A stretch of DNA of 64,000 nucleotides from Chenopodium formosanum (taxonomy: Eukaryota > Streptophyta > Magnoliopsida > Caryophyllales > Amaranthaceae), in assembly GCA_024500155.1 (NCBI GenBank), contig CM044858.1:23733795-23797794 (forward strand). The letters run 5' to 3'. The stretch's first letter is position 1. Every line of letters begins with the position of its first letter. Below are positions 33,990 to 46,731 of this stretch, piece by piece. Made by a program: the position numbers and the translations under genes. Below the pieces are notes generated by a model, which saw only the letters and a program-made list of their open reading frames with translations, was not told the DNA's origin and made no database searches.

Positions 33990-35826
33990 CTTAGCATTTT
34001 TTATTATAATTTTCAGATTTTATAATTATAAAACCTAGGGTTTTAATTTATTGAAATTGGGATTTTAGGGTCCTAATAACTAATTAATTTGGGGCTTTTG
34101 TTCCTAGTCAATTTCTAATGATTAATTAAGCATAAAGACATGTTTTAAAGGAAGTTTTAAGGACTTTTAATGTAGATTATATTGCTGAAATTTTTTGTAT
34201 GTATTAATTTGTGATTATGGGTTATTTTCTAGGAGGTGATTATTCCTTAGGAGACTTTTAAGTGATTAAAAGTGGCGCAAAGGATTGTTTACACGAGATA
34301 CGTACATGTCTACTTCATTGCAAGTAGTGTCATGTTTAGGTACCAAAAAGAACGAACTTAGTTTCTTGATTAGAGAACAATTGGATGAAAATTGTTTGGT
34401 TATATATTTAATTAATTCATGTATTTATGTTTATGAGGCATGTTTTGGTGAATTAAATATGCTTGAATGGAATTATGGATGCAAGTATGTTGAATTATAT
34501 TGGATTAATTGTTTGTATGGAATGTTGATACAAACATATTTTATTGGATTGGTTTGTTAACCACATTTGGATTATTAAAGGATTGGAATTGAATGGTTTA
34601 AGTGGAATGAATTTATTAATTATTCCACAATGTTATTTATTTATTTATTACTCAATCATGACTTGTTAGTATGTTGAGTAAAGGTGGATTATTAAGCCGA
34701 AATGGCTAGGTGGGTTGACTATGTTCAACAATTTTGGATAATTTGGAAGTTTAATGGAATTAAAGGTCAACTTGTGATGTGATCACCATTGTCCTAAATA
34801 AGATTAAAAGTGAATTGATTTATTATTGTTATGTATGGTCTACTTGAATGAGTCGGATATTAATTAAAATTGTAATCACGTAAAGTGAAACATGGATGAG
34901 CAATAAAACTCTAGAAAGCGTGCACTTCTAGAGTATTGACAATTATGGGTTGGGGTACACGGTGGTAGCCCGTGGCTTTTCGAGGCTTGTTTGATCAACA
35001 TATCCTCTTCTCTTTTGGTATTTACATTTTATTTTATAATGAAAGTTAGATGGGATCCTAGACTAACTTTGTGAGAATGGAGTCGAGCCCATTCTTGCAT
35101 CGCGCTAACTTTTATTTCAAATGGTCATTTGGGACCAAAATGATTTGGTGGATTGGACAACCTCGTCTATTTCTTACTCCAAACTAAATTAATTAAATTA
35201 AATATAGATTCAAGTGTTTGGAATTGGTTAGTAAGTATGTTGAGTCAATTGAATTGTTTAAGTGTGGAGTCTTGATTAATGAATTTGTGTTATATGTTTA
35301 TTTACTTTAATTAGTTGAGCATGCTAGGTTTGTGCGTTGTAACTTGTATGTACTCAGCTTTGCTGATTGCGTGCTTTTGTGTGTGTCTTTCTTTGGTCAT
35401 GGCCTTCGCCTTTCAATGACCCTGTGATGATCCAATTATTACACTTGTATTATTGGGAAGCAGTATTGCACAGGTTAGCTTGATGATGTGAAGTTCAGGG
35501 ATTTGACAAACGCATTGTCAAGGGATTGTGTGATTGAGAGTATTCGATTCTTGTGTTGAACTTATTTATGCTTTGCTATTTCATTTATGTCATGGATTTT
35601 GATTACTGGTTTGGTTTTAAATAAGGGCCTTTATGGTTCCAACTTGTAAGCCTTGGCTTATTCGTTTTCTGAACTGTGTTATTTTAAAAAATTATATTTG
35701 GTTTTCCGCTGCAATACTTTGATAAAGCCTTAACGTTTTAACACGTGGCGGTAACATGTCAATGGTTCTCCACTATTTTATTTAAAGTAAGTGGTTTGGA
35801 AAAGGGAGAATTATTGGGGTGTTACA
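33990..35826 (+). mobile_element. LTR-like insertion (probable solo or truncated Ty3/gypsy-type LTR)
   Basis: About 1.8 kb with no CACTA-like coding, between the end of DUF4218 and the start of DUF4216. It ends GGGGTGTTACA (35816-35826), as many plant gypsy LTRs do, and contains a TACTCAGCTTTGCTGA motif (35350-35365) of the sort seen in such LTRs. The left edge is uncertain and I found no target duplication (ACAAG follows the right edge, but no matching copy was found on the left). CACTA coding between the two domains appears lost as well, so deletion accompanied or followed insertion. Confidence 0.4.
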
Positions 35827-36362
35827 ACAAGTCAACTATGAATTATGGTATATGTGTGAAAAGTGTCCAAGGAAGTGATTATTATGGAATTCTACAAGAA
35901 ATAATAGAGTTAACTTATGTTGGAGCAAGAAAGCGTTATACAACAGTGTTGATTAAGTGTGAGTGGTTTGATGTTGGACCTGGCATTAGGATACATGATA
36001 AGTATAATCTTGTTGAGGTGAACCATTCAAAATGATATCCAAAATATGATCCGTTCGTACTGGCATATCAAGCCGAACAAGTATATTATGCTCCTTGTCC
36101 TAGTAGTAGTAGTAGTAATGAAAGAAATCAGTGGTGGTTTGTTTTCAACATTAAGGCAAGAAGAGTTATTGATGCGCCCGTTGAGCCTAATGCATTCCAA
36201 GTTGCTTCAATTGAAAATCCTCCTTTGTTATCTGAATTTGAAGTAGGTGAGGAAGAAGTCCAAGAGCTTTCTTGCAATGAATATGAGGAAGTGGAAGAGG
36301 GAGAGGATGAGGAGGAGGAGGAGGAGGAATTAGAGGAAGATGAAGAAAATAGTTCATTTTAG
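35827..36362 (+). pseudogene. CACTA DUF4216 segment
   Basis: The frame reads NYGICVKSVQGSDYYGILQE, then EWFD and KYNLVEVNHSK, TGA at 36033-36035, then on in frame through YPKYDPFVLAYQAEQVYY, WWFVFNIKARRVIDAP and a run of acidic residues to TAG at 36360-36362. This is the DUF4216 region that lies C-terminal in tnp2-type transposases, followed by a Glu/Asp-rich tail. One nonsense codon; the 5' side is cut by the LTR-like insert. Confidence 0.8.
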
Positions 36363-36555
36363 ATTAGACATTTTACTTTTTACTTTGGTTTATCTTAATT
36401 TTCAAATATTTTTAATGCCTTTAACTTCTTGTTATTGTAATTTTGATAATTAAATTTTATATTATATGAAATTTATATCATATAGTTAATATTACTTCTT
36501 TAGTATATTTAACTCTTACAGTGCCTATATTACCTTGTCTTTTCTCATTTTCTAG

Positions 36556-37356
36556 TGTGCAGATACACAAAAATAGTTCTAACTAGAGGTGGCTTTAATG
36601 GAAGGGGTCCAATCATTAGGCGTCAACCTAATGTTTCATCACAACTTTCTTCTCAACAAACACCATCACATGGTGAAATGAATGATAATTCTCATATGGA
36701 AGAACTATATAGGGATCAAGAGGAGATGGAAATTGATGATGCAGATGGTGCTGGCTATAACGAAAATGAAGAGGAAGTAGAGTTTCCTGATGACACGGGT
36801 AATCCAGATGCTTCTCAAGTATTGCACAGTGTTTATGAAACAGGTTTCATTCTCGTGAAGTTGTAGATGAAGTTGTTGAAACTTCATATAAGACTTATTT
36901 TATGGGGCCATGGATTAACTGGGCTAAGGTTCTGAAAGAAGCAAAAGCAATTTGGTGGAAAGCCTTTAAGGTAATTTTCATTATGAAACATGATAATTTT
37001 TAAAATTCAAAATCAATTTTTCCTTTAATAAATTATATATCACTAACAAGTAGTGCATCATTGCTCAAAAGGCTAAGTTCTCTTGGGATCCTTCAATGGC
37101 AAAAATGGTAAAGAAAGGATGGCAGCAAAAATGTTCTAGACGCCTTTCTAATGTGGTGAGTAAGATGTTCACAACAAAAGGTTATCGTGCTAAATGGTGT
37201 CACCCAAGCATTAGGAAACGACTTGCAGCTATTAGAGCAACTGATACCTTCAAAAAGAAGTCTGCCCAATAATCGTTAAATAGAAAGAGGCTTGGGAAAG
37301 AAATGCCAATCCATTTCCAAGGATCTAAATCAACCGAACAAATTAAGATTAAATTG
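36556..37356 (+). pseudogene. Plant En/Spm transposase-like protein (PF03004/TNPA-like), broken
   Basis: First part (36556 to about 36845): RGGFNGRGPIIRRQP followed by an acidic stretch. A one-base loss in a T-run near 36845 shifts frame; MGPWINWAKVLKEAKAIWW follows in the next frame. A donor-like AAG|GTAATT at about 36970 and an intron of about 80 bp lead to a second exon with KFSWDPSMAKMVKKGWQQK and KWCHPSIRKRL, TAA near 37270, and a GSK motif, ending at a donor-like site at 37356. PF03004 proteins are the DNA-binding partners in En/Spm-type elements. Splice sites are inferred. Confidence 0.72.
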
Positions 37357-37513
37357 GTATGTCATTTACAGAATGCAGCTGCTGTAGTGCTGTTATAATG
37401 TAGCTGCTCTGTTGCGACAGTGCTGCTGCTGTCCTGCGGTAGTGAGCTGCTGCTACTGCTACTCTGTTGCGGTGCTATGGCAGTGCTGCTGCAGTGTTGT
37501 GGCAGTGCTGTAA
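37357..37513. repeat. GCTG-rich low-complexity tract
   Basis: Imperfect GCTGCTG/GTGCTG repeats between the CACTA remnant and satellite A. No coding signal. Confidence 0.7.
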
Positions 37514-40500
37514 TTAGACTCAATTAGCTTTGTTAATTTCATTTAACTTTCATTTGACTCAATTAGCTTTGTATAATGTGTTTGACTTTCATTTTACTCA
37601 ATTAGCTTTGTTAATTGCATTTAACTTTCATTTAATTCAACAATCTTTGTTTGAATGTGTTTGACTTTTATTTGACTCAATTAGCTTTGTAGAATGCATT
37701 TTACTTTCATTTGATTCAAAAAGCTTCGTTTGAATGTGTTTGACTTTCATTTGACTCAATTATCTTTGTTGAAAGCATTTGACATTCATTTGATTCAAAA
37801 ACAATTGTTTGAATGTGTTTGACTTACATTTGACTCAATTAGCTTTGTTGAATGCATTTTACTTATATTTGATACAAAAAGCTTTGTTTGAATGTGTTTG
37901 ACTTTCATTTGACTCAATTAGCTTTGTAGAATGCATTTGACTTTCAATTGACTCAATTATCTTTGTATGAATGTGATTGACTTTCATTTGACTCAATTAG
38001 CTTTGTTAATTGCATTTCACTTTCATTGAATTCAATAAGCTTTGTTTGATTGTATTTGACTTTATTTGATTCAAAAAGCTTTGTTTGAATGTGTTTGACT
38101 TTCATTTGACTCAATTCGCTTTGTTGAATGCATTTGACTTTCTTTGATTCAAAAAGGGTTGTTTGAATGTGTTTGACTTTCATTTGACTCAATTAGCTTT
38201 GTTGAATGCATTTGACTTTAATTTGATTCAAAAAGCTTTGTATGAATGTGTTAAACTTTCATTTGAGTCATAAAGCTTTGTTGAATGCATTTAACTTTCG
38301 TTTAATTCAAAAAGTTTTGTTTGAATGAGTTTGACTTTCATTTGACTGAATTAAATTTGTTGAATGCATTTGACTTTCATTTGATTCAAAAAGCTTCATT
38401 TGAATGTGTTTGACTTTCATTTAACTCTATTAACTTTGTTGAATGAATTTAACTTTCATTTGATTTAAAAAGCATTGTTTTAATGTGTTTGACTTTCATT
38501 TGATAAAAAAAGCTTTGTTGAATGAGTTTGAATTTCATTTAACTGAATAAGGTTTATTGAATGCATTGGACTTTCAATTTATTCAAAAAGCTTTGTATGA
38601 ATGTCTTTGACTTTCATTTGACTCAATTAGCTTCGTTGAATACATTTGACTTTCATTTTATTTTAAATGCTTTGTTTGAATGTGTTTGACTTTCATTAGA
38701 TTTAAAAAGCTTTGTTGAATGGATTTGACTTTCATTTGACTCAATTAGCTTAGTTGAATGCATTTGACTTTTATTTGATTAAAAAAGCATTGTTTGAATG
38801 TGTTTGACTTTCATTTGACTCAATTAACTTTGTAGAATGCAATTGACTTTCATTTGATTCACAAATCTTTGTTTGAATACGTTTCACTTTCATTTGACTC
38901 AATTAGCTTTGTAGAATGCGTTTGACTTTCATTTGAATCAATTAACTTTGTATGAATGTGTTTGACTTTCATTTGACTTAATTAGCTATGTTAATTGCAT
39001 TTCCCTTTCATTTAATTCAAAAAGCTTTGTTTGAATGTGTTTGACTTTAATTTGACTCAATTATCTTTGTCGAATGCATTTGACTTTATTTGATTCAAAA
39101 AGCTTTGTATGAATGTGTTTGACTTTCATTTTACTTAATTAGCTTTGTATGAATGTGTTTGACTTTCTTTTGACTCAATTAGCTTTGTTAATTGCATTTC
39201 ACATTCCTTTAATTCAAAAAGCTTTGTTTGAAGGTGTTTGACTTTCATTTGACTTAATTAGCATTGTTGAATGCATTTTACTTTCATTTGATTCAAAAAG
39301 CTTCGTTTGAATGTGTTTAACTTTAATTTGACTTAATTAGCTTTGGTGAATGCATTTGACTTTCATTTGATTCAAAAAGCATTGTTTGAATGTGTTTGAC
39401 TTTCATTTGACTCAATTAGCTTTTTAGAATGCATTTGACTTTTATTTGACTCAATCAGCTTTGTATGAATGTGTTTACTTTCACTTAATTCTAAAATCTT
39501 TGTTGAATGTGTTTGACTTTCATTTGAGTCAAAAAGCTTTGTTGAATGCATTTGAGTTTCATTTGATTCAAAAAACTTTGTTTGAATGTGTATGACTAAC
39601 ATTTGAATAAATTATCTTTGTTGAATGCATTTGACTTTTATTAGATTAAAAAGCATTGTATGAATGTGTTTGATTTTCATTTGACTCAATTAGCTTTGTT
39701 GAATGCATTTGACTTTCCTTTGAGTCTAAAAGCTTTGTTTGAATGTGTTTGAATTTCATTTGAATTAGCTTTGCAGAATGCATTTGACTTTCATTTGACT
39801 CAATTAGCTTTGTATGAATGTGTTTGACTTTGATTTGACTCAATTAGCTTTGTTAATTGCATTTCACTTTCATTTAATTCCAAAAGCTTTGTTTGAATGT
39901 GTTTGACTTTTATTTGAATCAATTAGCTTTGTTTAATACATTTGACTTTCATTTGATTCAAAAAGCTTTGTTTGAATGCTTTTGACTTTCATTTGACTCA
40001 ATTATCTTTGTTTAATACATTTGACTTTCATTTGATTCAAAATGCTTTGTTTGAATGTGTTTGACTTTCATTTGACTCAATTATCTTTGTTGAATACATT
40101 TGATTTTCAATTGATTCAAAATGCTTTGTTTGAATGTGTTTGACTTCCATTTGACTCAATTAGCTTTGTTGAATGCATTTGACTTTCATTTGACTCAAAA
40201 AGCTTTCTTTGAATGTGTTTGACTTTCATTTGACTCAATTAGCTTTGCAAAATGCATTTGACTTTCATTTGACTCAATTAGCTTTGTATAATGTGTTTGA
40301 CTTTCATTTGACTCAATTGTCTTTATTGAATGCATTTGACTTTCATTTGATTCAAAAAGCTTTGTTTGAATGTGTTTGACTTTCATTTGATTTAATTATC
40401 TTTGTAAAACGCATTTGACTTTCATTTGATTCAAAAACAGTTGTTTCAATGTGTTTGACTTACAATTGACTCAATTAGCTTTGCTGAATGCATTTTACTT

Positions 40501-41868
40501 TCATTTGATACAAAAAGCTTTGTTTGAATGTGTTTGACTTTCATTAGACTCAATTAGCTTTGTTGAATGCATTTGACTTTCATTTGATTCAAAAAGCTTT
40601 GTTTGAATGTGTTTGATTTTCATTTTACTCAATTAGCTTTGTAGAATGCATTTGATTTTCATTTGACTCAATTAGCTTTGTATGAATGTGTTTGACTTTC
40701 ATTTGACTCAATTAGCTTTGTTAATTGCATTTCACATTCATTGAATTCAAAAAGCTTTGTTTAATTGTGTTTGACTATCATTTGATTCAAAAAGCTTTGT
40801 TTGAATGTGTTAAACTTTCATTTGACTCAATTAGCTTTGTTGAATGCATTTGAATTTCATTTGATTCAAAAAGTATTGTTTAAATGTGTTTGACTTTCAT
40901 TTGATTAATTAGCTTTGTTGAACGCATTTGACTTTAATTTGATACAAAAAGCTTTGTTTGAATGTGTTTGACTTTCATTTGAGTCATAAAGCTTTGTTGA
41001 ATGCATTTAACTTTCGTTTAATTCAAAAAGCTTTGTTTGAATGTGTTTTACTTTCATTTGACTCAATTTGCTTTGTTGAATGCATTTGACTTTCATTTGA
41101 TTCAAAAAGCTTTATTTGAATGTGTTTGACTTTCATTTTACTCAATTAACTTTCTGGAATGAATTTAACTTTCATTTGATTTAAAAAGCTTTGTTTTAAT
41201 GTGTTTGACTTTCATTTGATAAAAAAAGCTTTGTTGAATGAGTTTGAAATTTATTTGACTCAATAAGCTTTATTGATTGCATTGGACTTTCAATTGATTC
41301 AAAAAGATTTGTATGAATGTTTTTGACTTTTATTTGACCCAATTAGTTTCGTTGAATGCATTTGACTTTCATTTTATTTTAAAAGCTTTGTTTGAATGTG
41401 TTTGACTTTCATTAGATTCAAAAAGCTTTGTTGAATGAGTTTGACTTTGATTTGACTCAATTGGCTTTGTTGAATGCGTTTGACTTTTATTTGATTAAAA
41501 AAGCATTCTTTGAATGTGTTTGACTTTTATTTGACTCAATTAACTTTGTTGAATGCATTTGACTTTCATTTGATTCAAAAAGCTTTGTTTGAATGTTTGA
41601 CTTTCATTTGACTCAATTAGATTTGATGAATGCATTTGATTTTCATTAGATTTAAAAAAGCTTTGTTTGAATGTTTGACTTTCATTTTCTTCAAAAAGCT
41701 TTGTTTGAATGTTTGACTTTTATTTGATTCAAAAAGCTTTGTTTTAATGTTTTTGACTTTCATTTGACTCAATTATCTTTGTTGAATGCATTTGTGTTTC
41801 ATTTGGTTCAAAAAGCTTTGTTTGAAAGTGTTTGACATTCATTTTGATTTAAAAAGATTTGTATGAAT
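37514..41868 (+). repeat. Satellite A, irregular array without S
   Basis: About 55 units of 79 bp with more divergence and indels than in 8.8-20 kb. A variant half-unit TTAATTGCATTTCACTTTC recurs (about 38006, 39187, 39852 and 40718). The 769-bp HOR and segment S are absent. Confidence 0.9.
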
Positions 41869-42936
41869 TGATGTGTGTCATAAATGTCATAAATGTTCGG
41901 TTATATGCTTTCTCTCTCTATTCTACCTTTCTTCTCTTATTTTACGGCTTTTGAGCATTTCTATGGTTTTCTAGTATTATCTCCTTTATTTCTTTTATTT
42001 TCGTTATTTTAGTTGTTTTCTCTTTATTTTAGATTTTATAGATTTAGTTTTATTTTATTTTAGTTTATTTGATTTTATTTTCATTTCATTTTTTTTACTT
42101 TATTTTATTTTCATTTTATTATATTTTCCTTCCTTTATTATTTTCATTTTCATTTTATTTCTTTTACTTTTATTTGTTGGTTTTAGTCTTATTTTACTTT
42201 ATTTTATTTCTCGGTTTTATGTGTGTTTTGTAGGTGTTTGTTCCAAGTCCAAGTTGTTGCGCTCGCTAGAGGTGCTACTGCATATTTGAGTCTTCATCAC
42301 CATCATGGTGATGACAGCAACCAGGAACTACTCCCTTATTTCCCCTGCTCCTCAATCCAGCAGCAACTTCACGCAAACACCAATACAACAGCAGCAGCAA
42401 CATCGACTCCAACAACAACTACAACTCCTCATAGCTGCTGTCTCCACGCAACAACAACAACTCCACCAAGCTGCTGCCCTCCTTTCCCTCACAACAACGC
42501 AACAACACCAACTGCAGCCACACAAGAGCCACGCAACACAAGCAGCAACACCCAACTGCAATTAACACCAAATCAGCCACCAACACGCACCTCCAAACCT
42601 CCCACCAAATCAACCACCTGCTGCCCCTTTAATCCGCCACCATCGCACCACCATTTCCACCAGCAATTAATCAGCAGGAGCAGCCCAATCGCAGCCAAAT
42701 CGCAGCCCAATCGCACTACATTTCCGCCACCACAAACAGCCACACAAAGCAGCCCCTGCTGCCCTTAATTGCGCCACCAATCCAGCCACCTTCGCCCTTG
42801 CTCCAGCCGTAGTTAATACCACCAGCAGCTAGCAGAATAACCACCATCGCCACCTCATCTCCTTTCCCGATTCACCACAAAGCATTTCCCGGCAGCACCA
42901 CCAAGGAGTAGCCACCGCATTTCCACACCTCAACCA

Positions 42937-42969
42937 GTGCGGCCGCACCCGCCTCCTTCGCGGCCGCAC
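42937..42969. promoter_or_regulatory. Two-unit version of the 21-bp palindrome array
   Basis: GTGCGGCCGCAC at 42937-42948 and TCGCGGCCGCAC at 42958-42969, starts 21 bp apart. The motif and spacing match the LTRs at 11311 and 17387, although the sequence around them has diverged. Confidence 0.6.
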
Positions 42970-43187
42970 GATTATGGGTCTAAAGATGCGTGAGAAGCAG
43001 GGGATAATTCCCTTTGATTGGAGCAGCACCGATTTCCAATTATTTCTTTGTTTTCTTTTTCTAAATTTCTTTTTATTTTAGTTTTATTTTGCTTTCCTTT
43101 TAATTTATTATTTATTTTATTTTCTTTTCTTTTCTTTCCTTTTCTTTTCCTTTTATTTTATTTTCTTTTCTCTTAATCCTTGTATTC

Positions 43188-43195
43188 TATAAATA
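43188..43195 (+). promoter_or_regulatory. Putative LTR TATA box
   Basis: TATAAATA after a long pyrimidine-rich tract, about 1.3 kb into the LTR fragment and just before the part conserved with the 11.3-kb LTR. Its position fits an LTR core promoter; not otherwise supported. Confidence 0.4.
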
Positions 43196-43665
43196 CCCAT
43201 TTTTGGGTAGAGAGAGAAACAAGGAGAGAATTAGACAATTGGAGAATTAGATTTTTAGATCATTTTCCTAGCTTAGATGAGAGCTTCTCTCTCTAGTTTT
43301 TAGGGTTAATTTTAGGAGTAGATCTTAGAGAGAGAAAGTGAGGAATTTTAATGGTGATTGAGAGATTGAAGATTCAATGGTGACAATTGTATTGGAGATC
43401 TTCTTTATTATCAAAGAGCATTTCTAAACTCTATCTCATTTATTGCTTTGTTTAATATTCATTTTTTGGATTGCTGATTTTGATTGGAATTTTATGATTT
43501 GATGATTGATATTGGATATTCATGTTTGTTTGGTTTGATATTGATATTTAGTCTTTGATTAGTGGATTAGTTCATCTTAGATTGTTGATTGATGATTTCT
43601 TTTGTTGTTAGTTGATTTCATGATGTTGTTAGAGTAGTTGTTTGGTTAAGGATATGGTGAAGCTT

Positions 43666-46600
43666 TTTTTGAAAGTGTTTGACATTCATTTAAGTCAATT
43701 ACCTTTGTTGAATGCATTTGACTTTCATTTGATTCAAACAGCTTTGTTTGAATGTGTTTGACTTTCATTTGAAACAAGTATCATTAGTGAATGCATTTGA
43801 CTTTCATTTGATTCAAAAAGCTTTGTTTGAATGTGTTTGACTTTCATTTGACTCAATTAGCTTTGTTGAATGCATTTGACTTTCATTTGATGATTCAAAA
43901 AGCTTTGTATGAATGTGTTTAACTTTCATTTGACTTGATTATATTTATTGAATGCATTTGACATTTATTTGATTAAAAAAGCTTGTTTGAATGTGTTTGA
44001 CTTTCATTTGACTCAAAAAGCGTTGTTTTAATGTGTTTGACTTTCATTTGACTCAATTATCTTTGTTGAATGCATTTGACTTTCATTTGATTCAAAAAGC
44101 TTTGTTTGAATGTGTTTGACATTCATTTGATTCAAAAAGATTTGTATGAATGTATTTGACTTTCATTTGACTCAATTATCTTTGTTGAATGCATTTGAGT
44201 TTCATTTGATTCAAAAAGCATTGTTTGAATGTGTTTGACTTTCATTTGACTCAATTAGCTTTGTAGAATGCATTTGACTTTTATTTGACTCTATTAGCTT
44301 TTTATGAATGTGTTTGACTTTCATTTGACTCAATTAGCTTTGTTAATTGCATTTCACTTTCATTTAATTCAAAAAGCTTTGTTTGAATGTGTTTGACTTT
44401 TATTGGACTCAATTAGTTTTGTTGAATGCATTTGACTTTCATTTGATTAAAAAAAGCTTTGTTTGAATGTGTTTCACTTTGATTTGATACAATTAGCTTT
44501 GTTGAATGCATTTGACTTTCATTTGATTCAAAAAGCTTTGTATGAATGTGTGTGACTCTCATTTGAATCAATTATCTTTATTGAATGCATTTGACTTTCA
44601 TTTGATTTAAAAAACTTTGTTTGAATGTGTTTGACTTTCATTTGACTCAATTATCTTCGTTGAATGCGTTTGACTTTCATTTGATTCAAAAAGCTTTGTA
44701 TGAATGTGTTTGACTTTCATTAAACTCAATTATCTTTATTGAATGCATTTGACTTTCATTTGATTCAAAAAGCATTGTTTGAATATGTTTGACTTTCATT
44801 TGAGTCAAAAAGCTTTGTTGAATGCATTTGACTTTCATTTTACTCAAAAAACTTTGTTATAATGTGTTTGACTTTTATTTGACTTAATTATCTTTGTTAT
44901 ATGCATTCGATTTTCATTTGGTTCAAAAAGCTTTGTTTAAATGTGTTTGACATTCATTTGATTCAAAAAGATTTGTATGAATGTGTTTGACTTTCATTTG
45001 ACTCAATTATCTTTGTTGAATGCATTAAACTTTCATTTGATTCAAAAAGCATTGTTTAAATGTGTTTGACTTTCATTTTACTCAATTAGCTTTGTAGAAT
45101 GCATTTGACTTTCATTTGACTCTATTAGCTTTTTATGAAAGTGTTTGACTTTCATTTGACTCAATTAGCTTTGTTGATTGCATTTGACTTTCATTTGATT
45201 CAAAAAGCGTTGTTGAATGTGTTTAACTTTCATTTGACTCAATTAACTTTGTTGAATGCATTTGAATTTCATTTTATTCAAAAAGCTTTATTTAATTGTT
45301 TGACTTTCATTTGATTTAATTAGCTTAAATGAATGAATTTGATTTTCATTTTATTTAAAGAGCTTGTTTTGAATGTGTTTAACTTTAATTTGACTCAATT
45401 AGCTTTGTAGAATGCATTTGACTTTCATTTGATTCAAAAATCTTTGATTGAATGTGTTTGACTTTCATTTGACTCAATTAGCTTTGTAGAATGCATTGGA
45501 CTTTCATTTGACTCAATTAGATTTGTATGAATGTGTTTGACTTTCATTTGACTTAATAAGCTTTGTTAATTGTATTACACTTTCATTTAATTCAAAAAGC
45601 TTTGTTTGAATGTGTTTGACTTTCATTTGACTCAATAAGCTTTGTTAAATGCATTTTACTTTGATTTGATGCAAAAAGCTTTGTTTGAATGTGTTTGACT
45701 TTCAATTAACTCAATTAGCTTTGTTGAATGCATTTGACTTTCATTTGATTCAAAAAGCTTTGTATGAATGTGTTTGATTTTCATTTTAGTCAATTATCTT
45801 TGTTGAATGTATTTGACTTTCATTTGATTTAAAAAGCATTGTTTGAATGTGTTTGACTTTCATTTGACTCAATTAGCTTTGTTGAATGCATTTGATTATC
45901 ATTTAATTCAAAAACCTTTGTTTGAATGTGTTTGACTTTCATTTGACTCAATTAGCTTTGTAGAATGCATTTGACTTTCATTTGACTTAATTTGCTTTGT
46001 ATGAATGTGTTTGACTTTCATTTAACTCAATTAGCTTTGTTAATTGCATTTCACTATCATTTAATTCAAAAAGCTTTGTTTGAATGTGTGTTACTTTTAT
46101 TTGACTCAATTAGCTTTGTTGAATGCATTTTACTTTCATTTAATTCAAAAAGCTTTGCATAAATGTGTTTGACTTTCATTTGACTCAATTATCTTCGTTT
46201 ATTGCATCACTTGATTTTAAAAGCTTTGTTTGAATATTTTTGACTTTCATTTGGTTCAAAATCCTATATTGAATGAGTTTGACTTTCATTTTACTTAAAT
46301 AGCTTTGTTGAATGCATTTGACTTTCATTTGATTAAAAAAGCATTGTTTGAATGTGTTTGAAGTTCATTTGACTCAATTAACTATGATGAATGCATTTGA
46401 CTTTACTTTGATTCAAAAAGCTTTGGTTGAATGTGTTTGACTTTCATTTGACTCAATTAGCTTTATTGAATGCATTTGACTTTCATTTGATTCAAAACGC
46501 TTTGTATGAATGTGTATGACTTTTATTTGACTCAATTATCCTTGTTGAATGCATTTGACTTTCATTTGATTTAAAAAGCTTTGTTTGAATGTGTTTGACT

Positions 46601-46731
46601 TTTATTTGAGTCAAAAATCTTTGTTGATTGCATTTGACTTTATTTGATTAAAAAAGCTTTGTTTGAATGAGTTTGACTTTCATTTGTCTCAATTACCTTT
46701 GTTTAATGCATTTGACTTTCATTTGATTCAA
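43666..46731 (+). repeat. Satellite A, irregular array
   Basis: About 39 units, without S, in the same orientation. It starts at a microhomology junction (AAGCTT) with the truncated LTR. Confidence 0.9.

Larger units (their letters stand above)
31543..37513 (+). mobile_element. Degenerate autonomous-type CACTA/En-Spm gene block, termini lost
   Basis: It contains, in order, Transpos_assoc, tnp2, DUF4218, DUF4216 and a PF03004-type (plant En/Spm) domain, the standard CACTA gene set. An LTR-like insert interrupts it at about 33.99-35.83 kb. I found no CACTA terminus or 3-bp target repeat at either edge. The left edge abuts the B array in mid-monomer, 142 bp before the transposase ATG; the right edge passes through a GCTG-rich tract into satellite A. 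Non-coding 31543-31684 is AT-rich with an acceptor-like TTTTTTAG. Confidence 0.85.
41869..43665 (+). mobile_element. 3'-truncated relative of the 11.3-kb LTR
   Basis: Begins TGATGTGTGTCATAAATG like the LTR at 11311. Near 43225-43665 it is clearly homologous to that LTR (TTAGATCAT, GAGAGCTTC, GGTGATTGAGAGATTGAAGA, GGTGAAGCTT). The centre differs: T/A-rich low complexity at 41990-42200, then a CA-rich region at 42300-42800 whose Thr/Gln/His-rich frames are not credible. It stops at GAAGCTT and joins satellite A. Both units of the GTGCGGCCGCAC pair are kept. No gag or second LTR. Confidence 0.78.

Noticed and set aside
34285..34560. 91-codon ORF as a host gene
   Set aside because: AT-rich, no domain, inside the LTR-like insertion; length is within chance expectation.
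42223..42768. 181-codon Thr/Pro/Gln/His-rich ORF
   Set aside because: Low-complexity CA-rich DNA inside a truncated LTR, with overlapping open frames on both strands and no domain.
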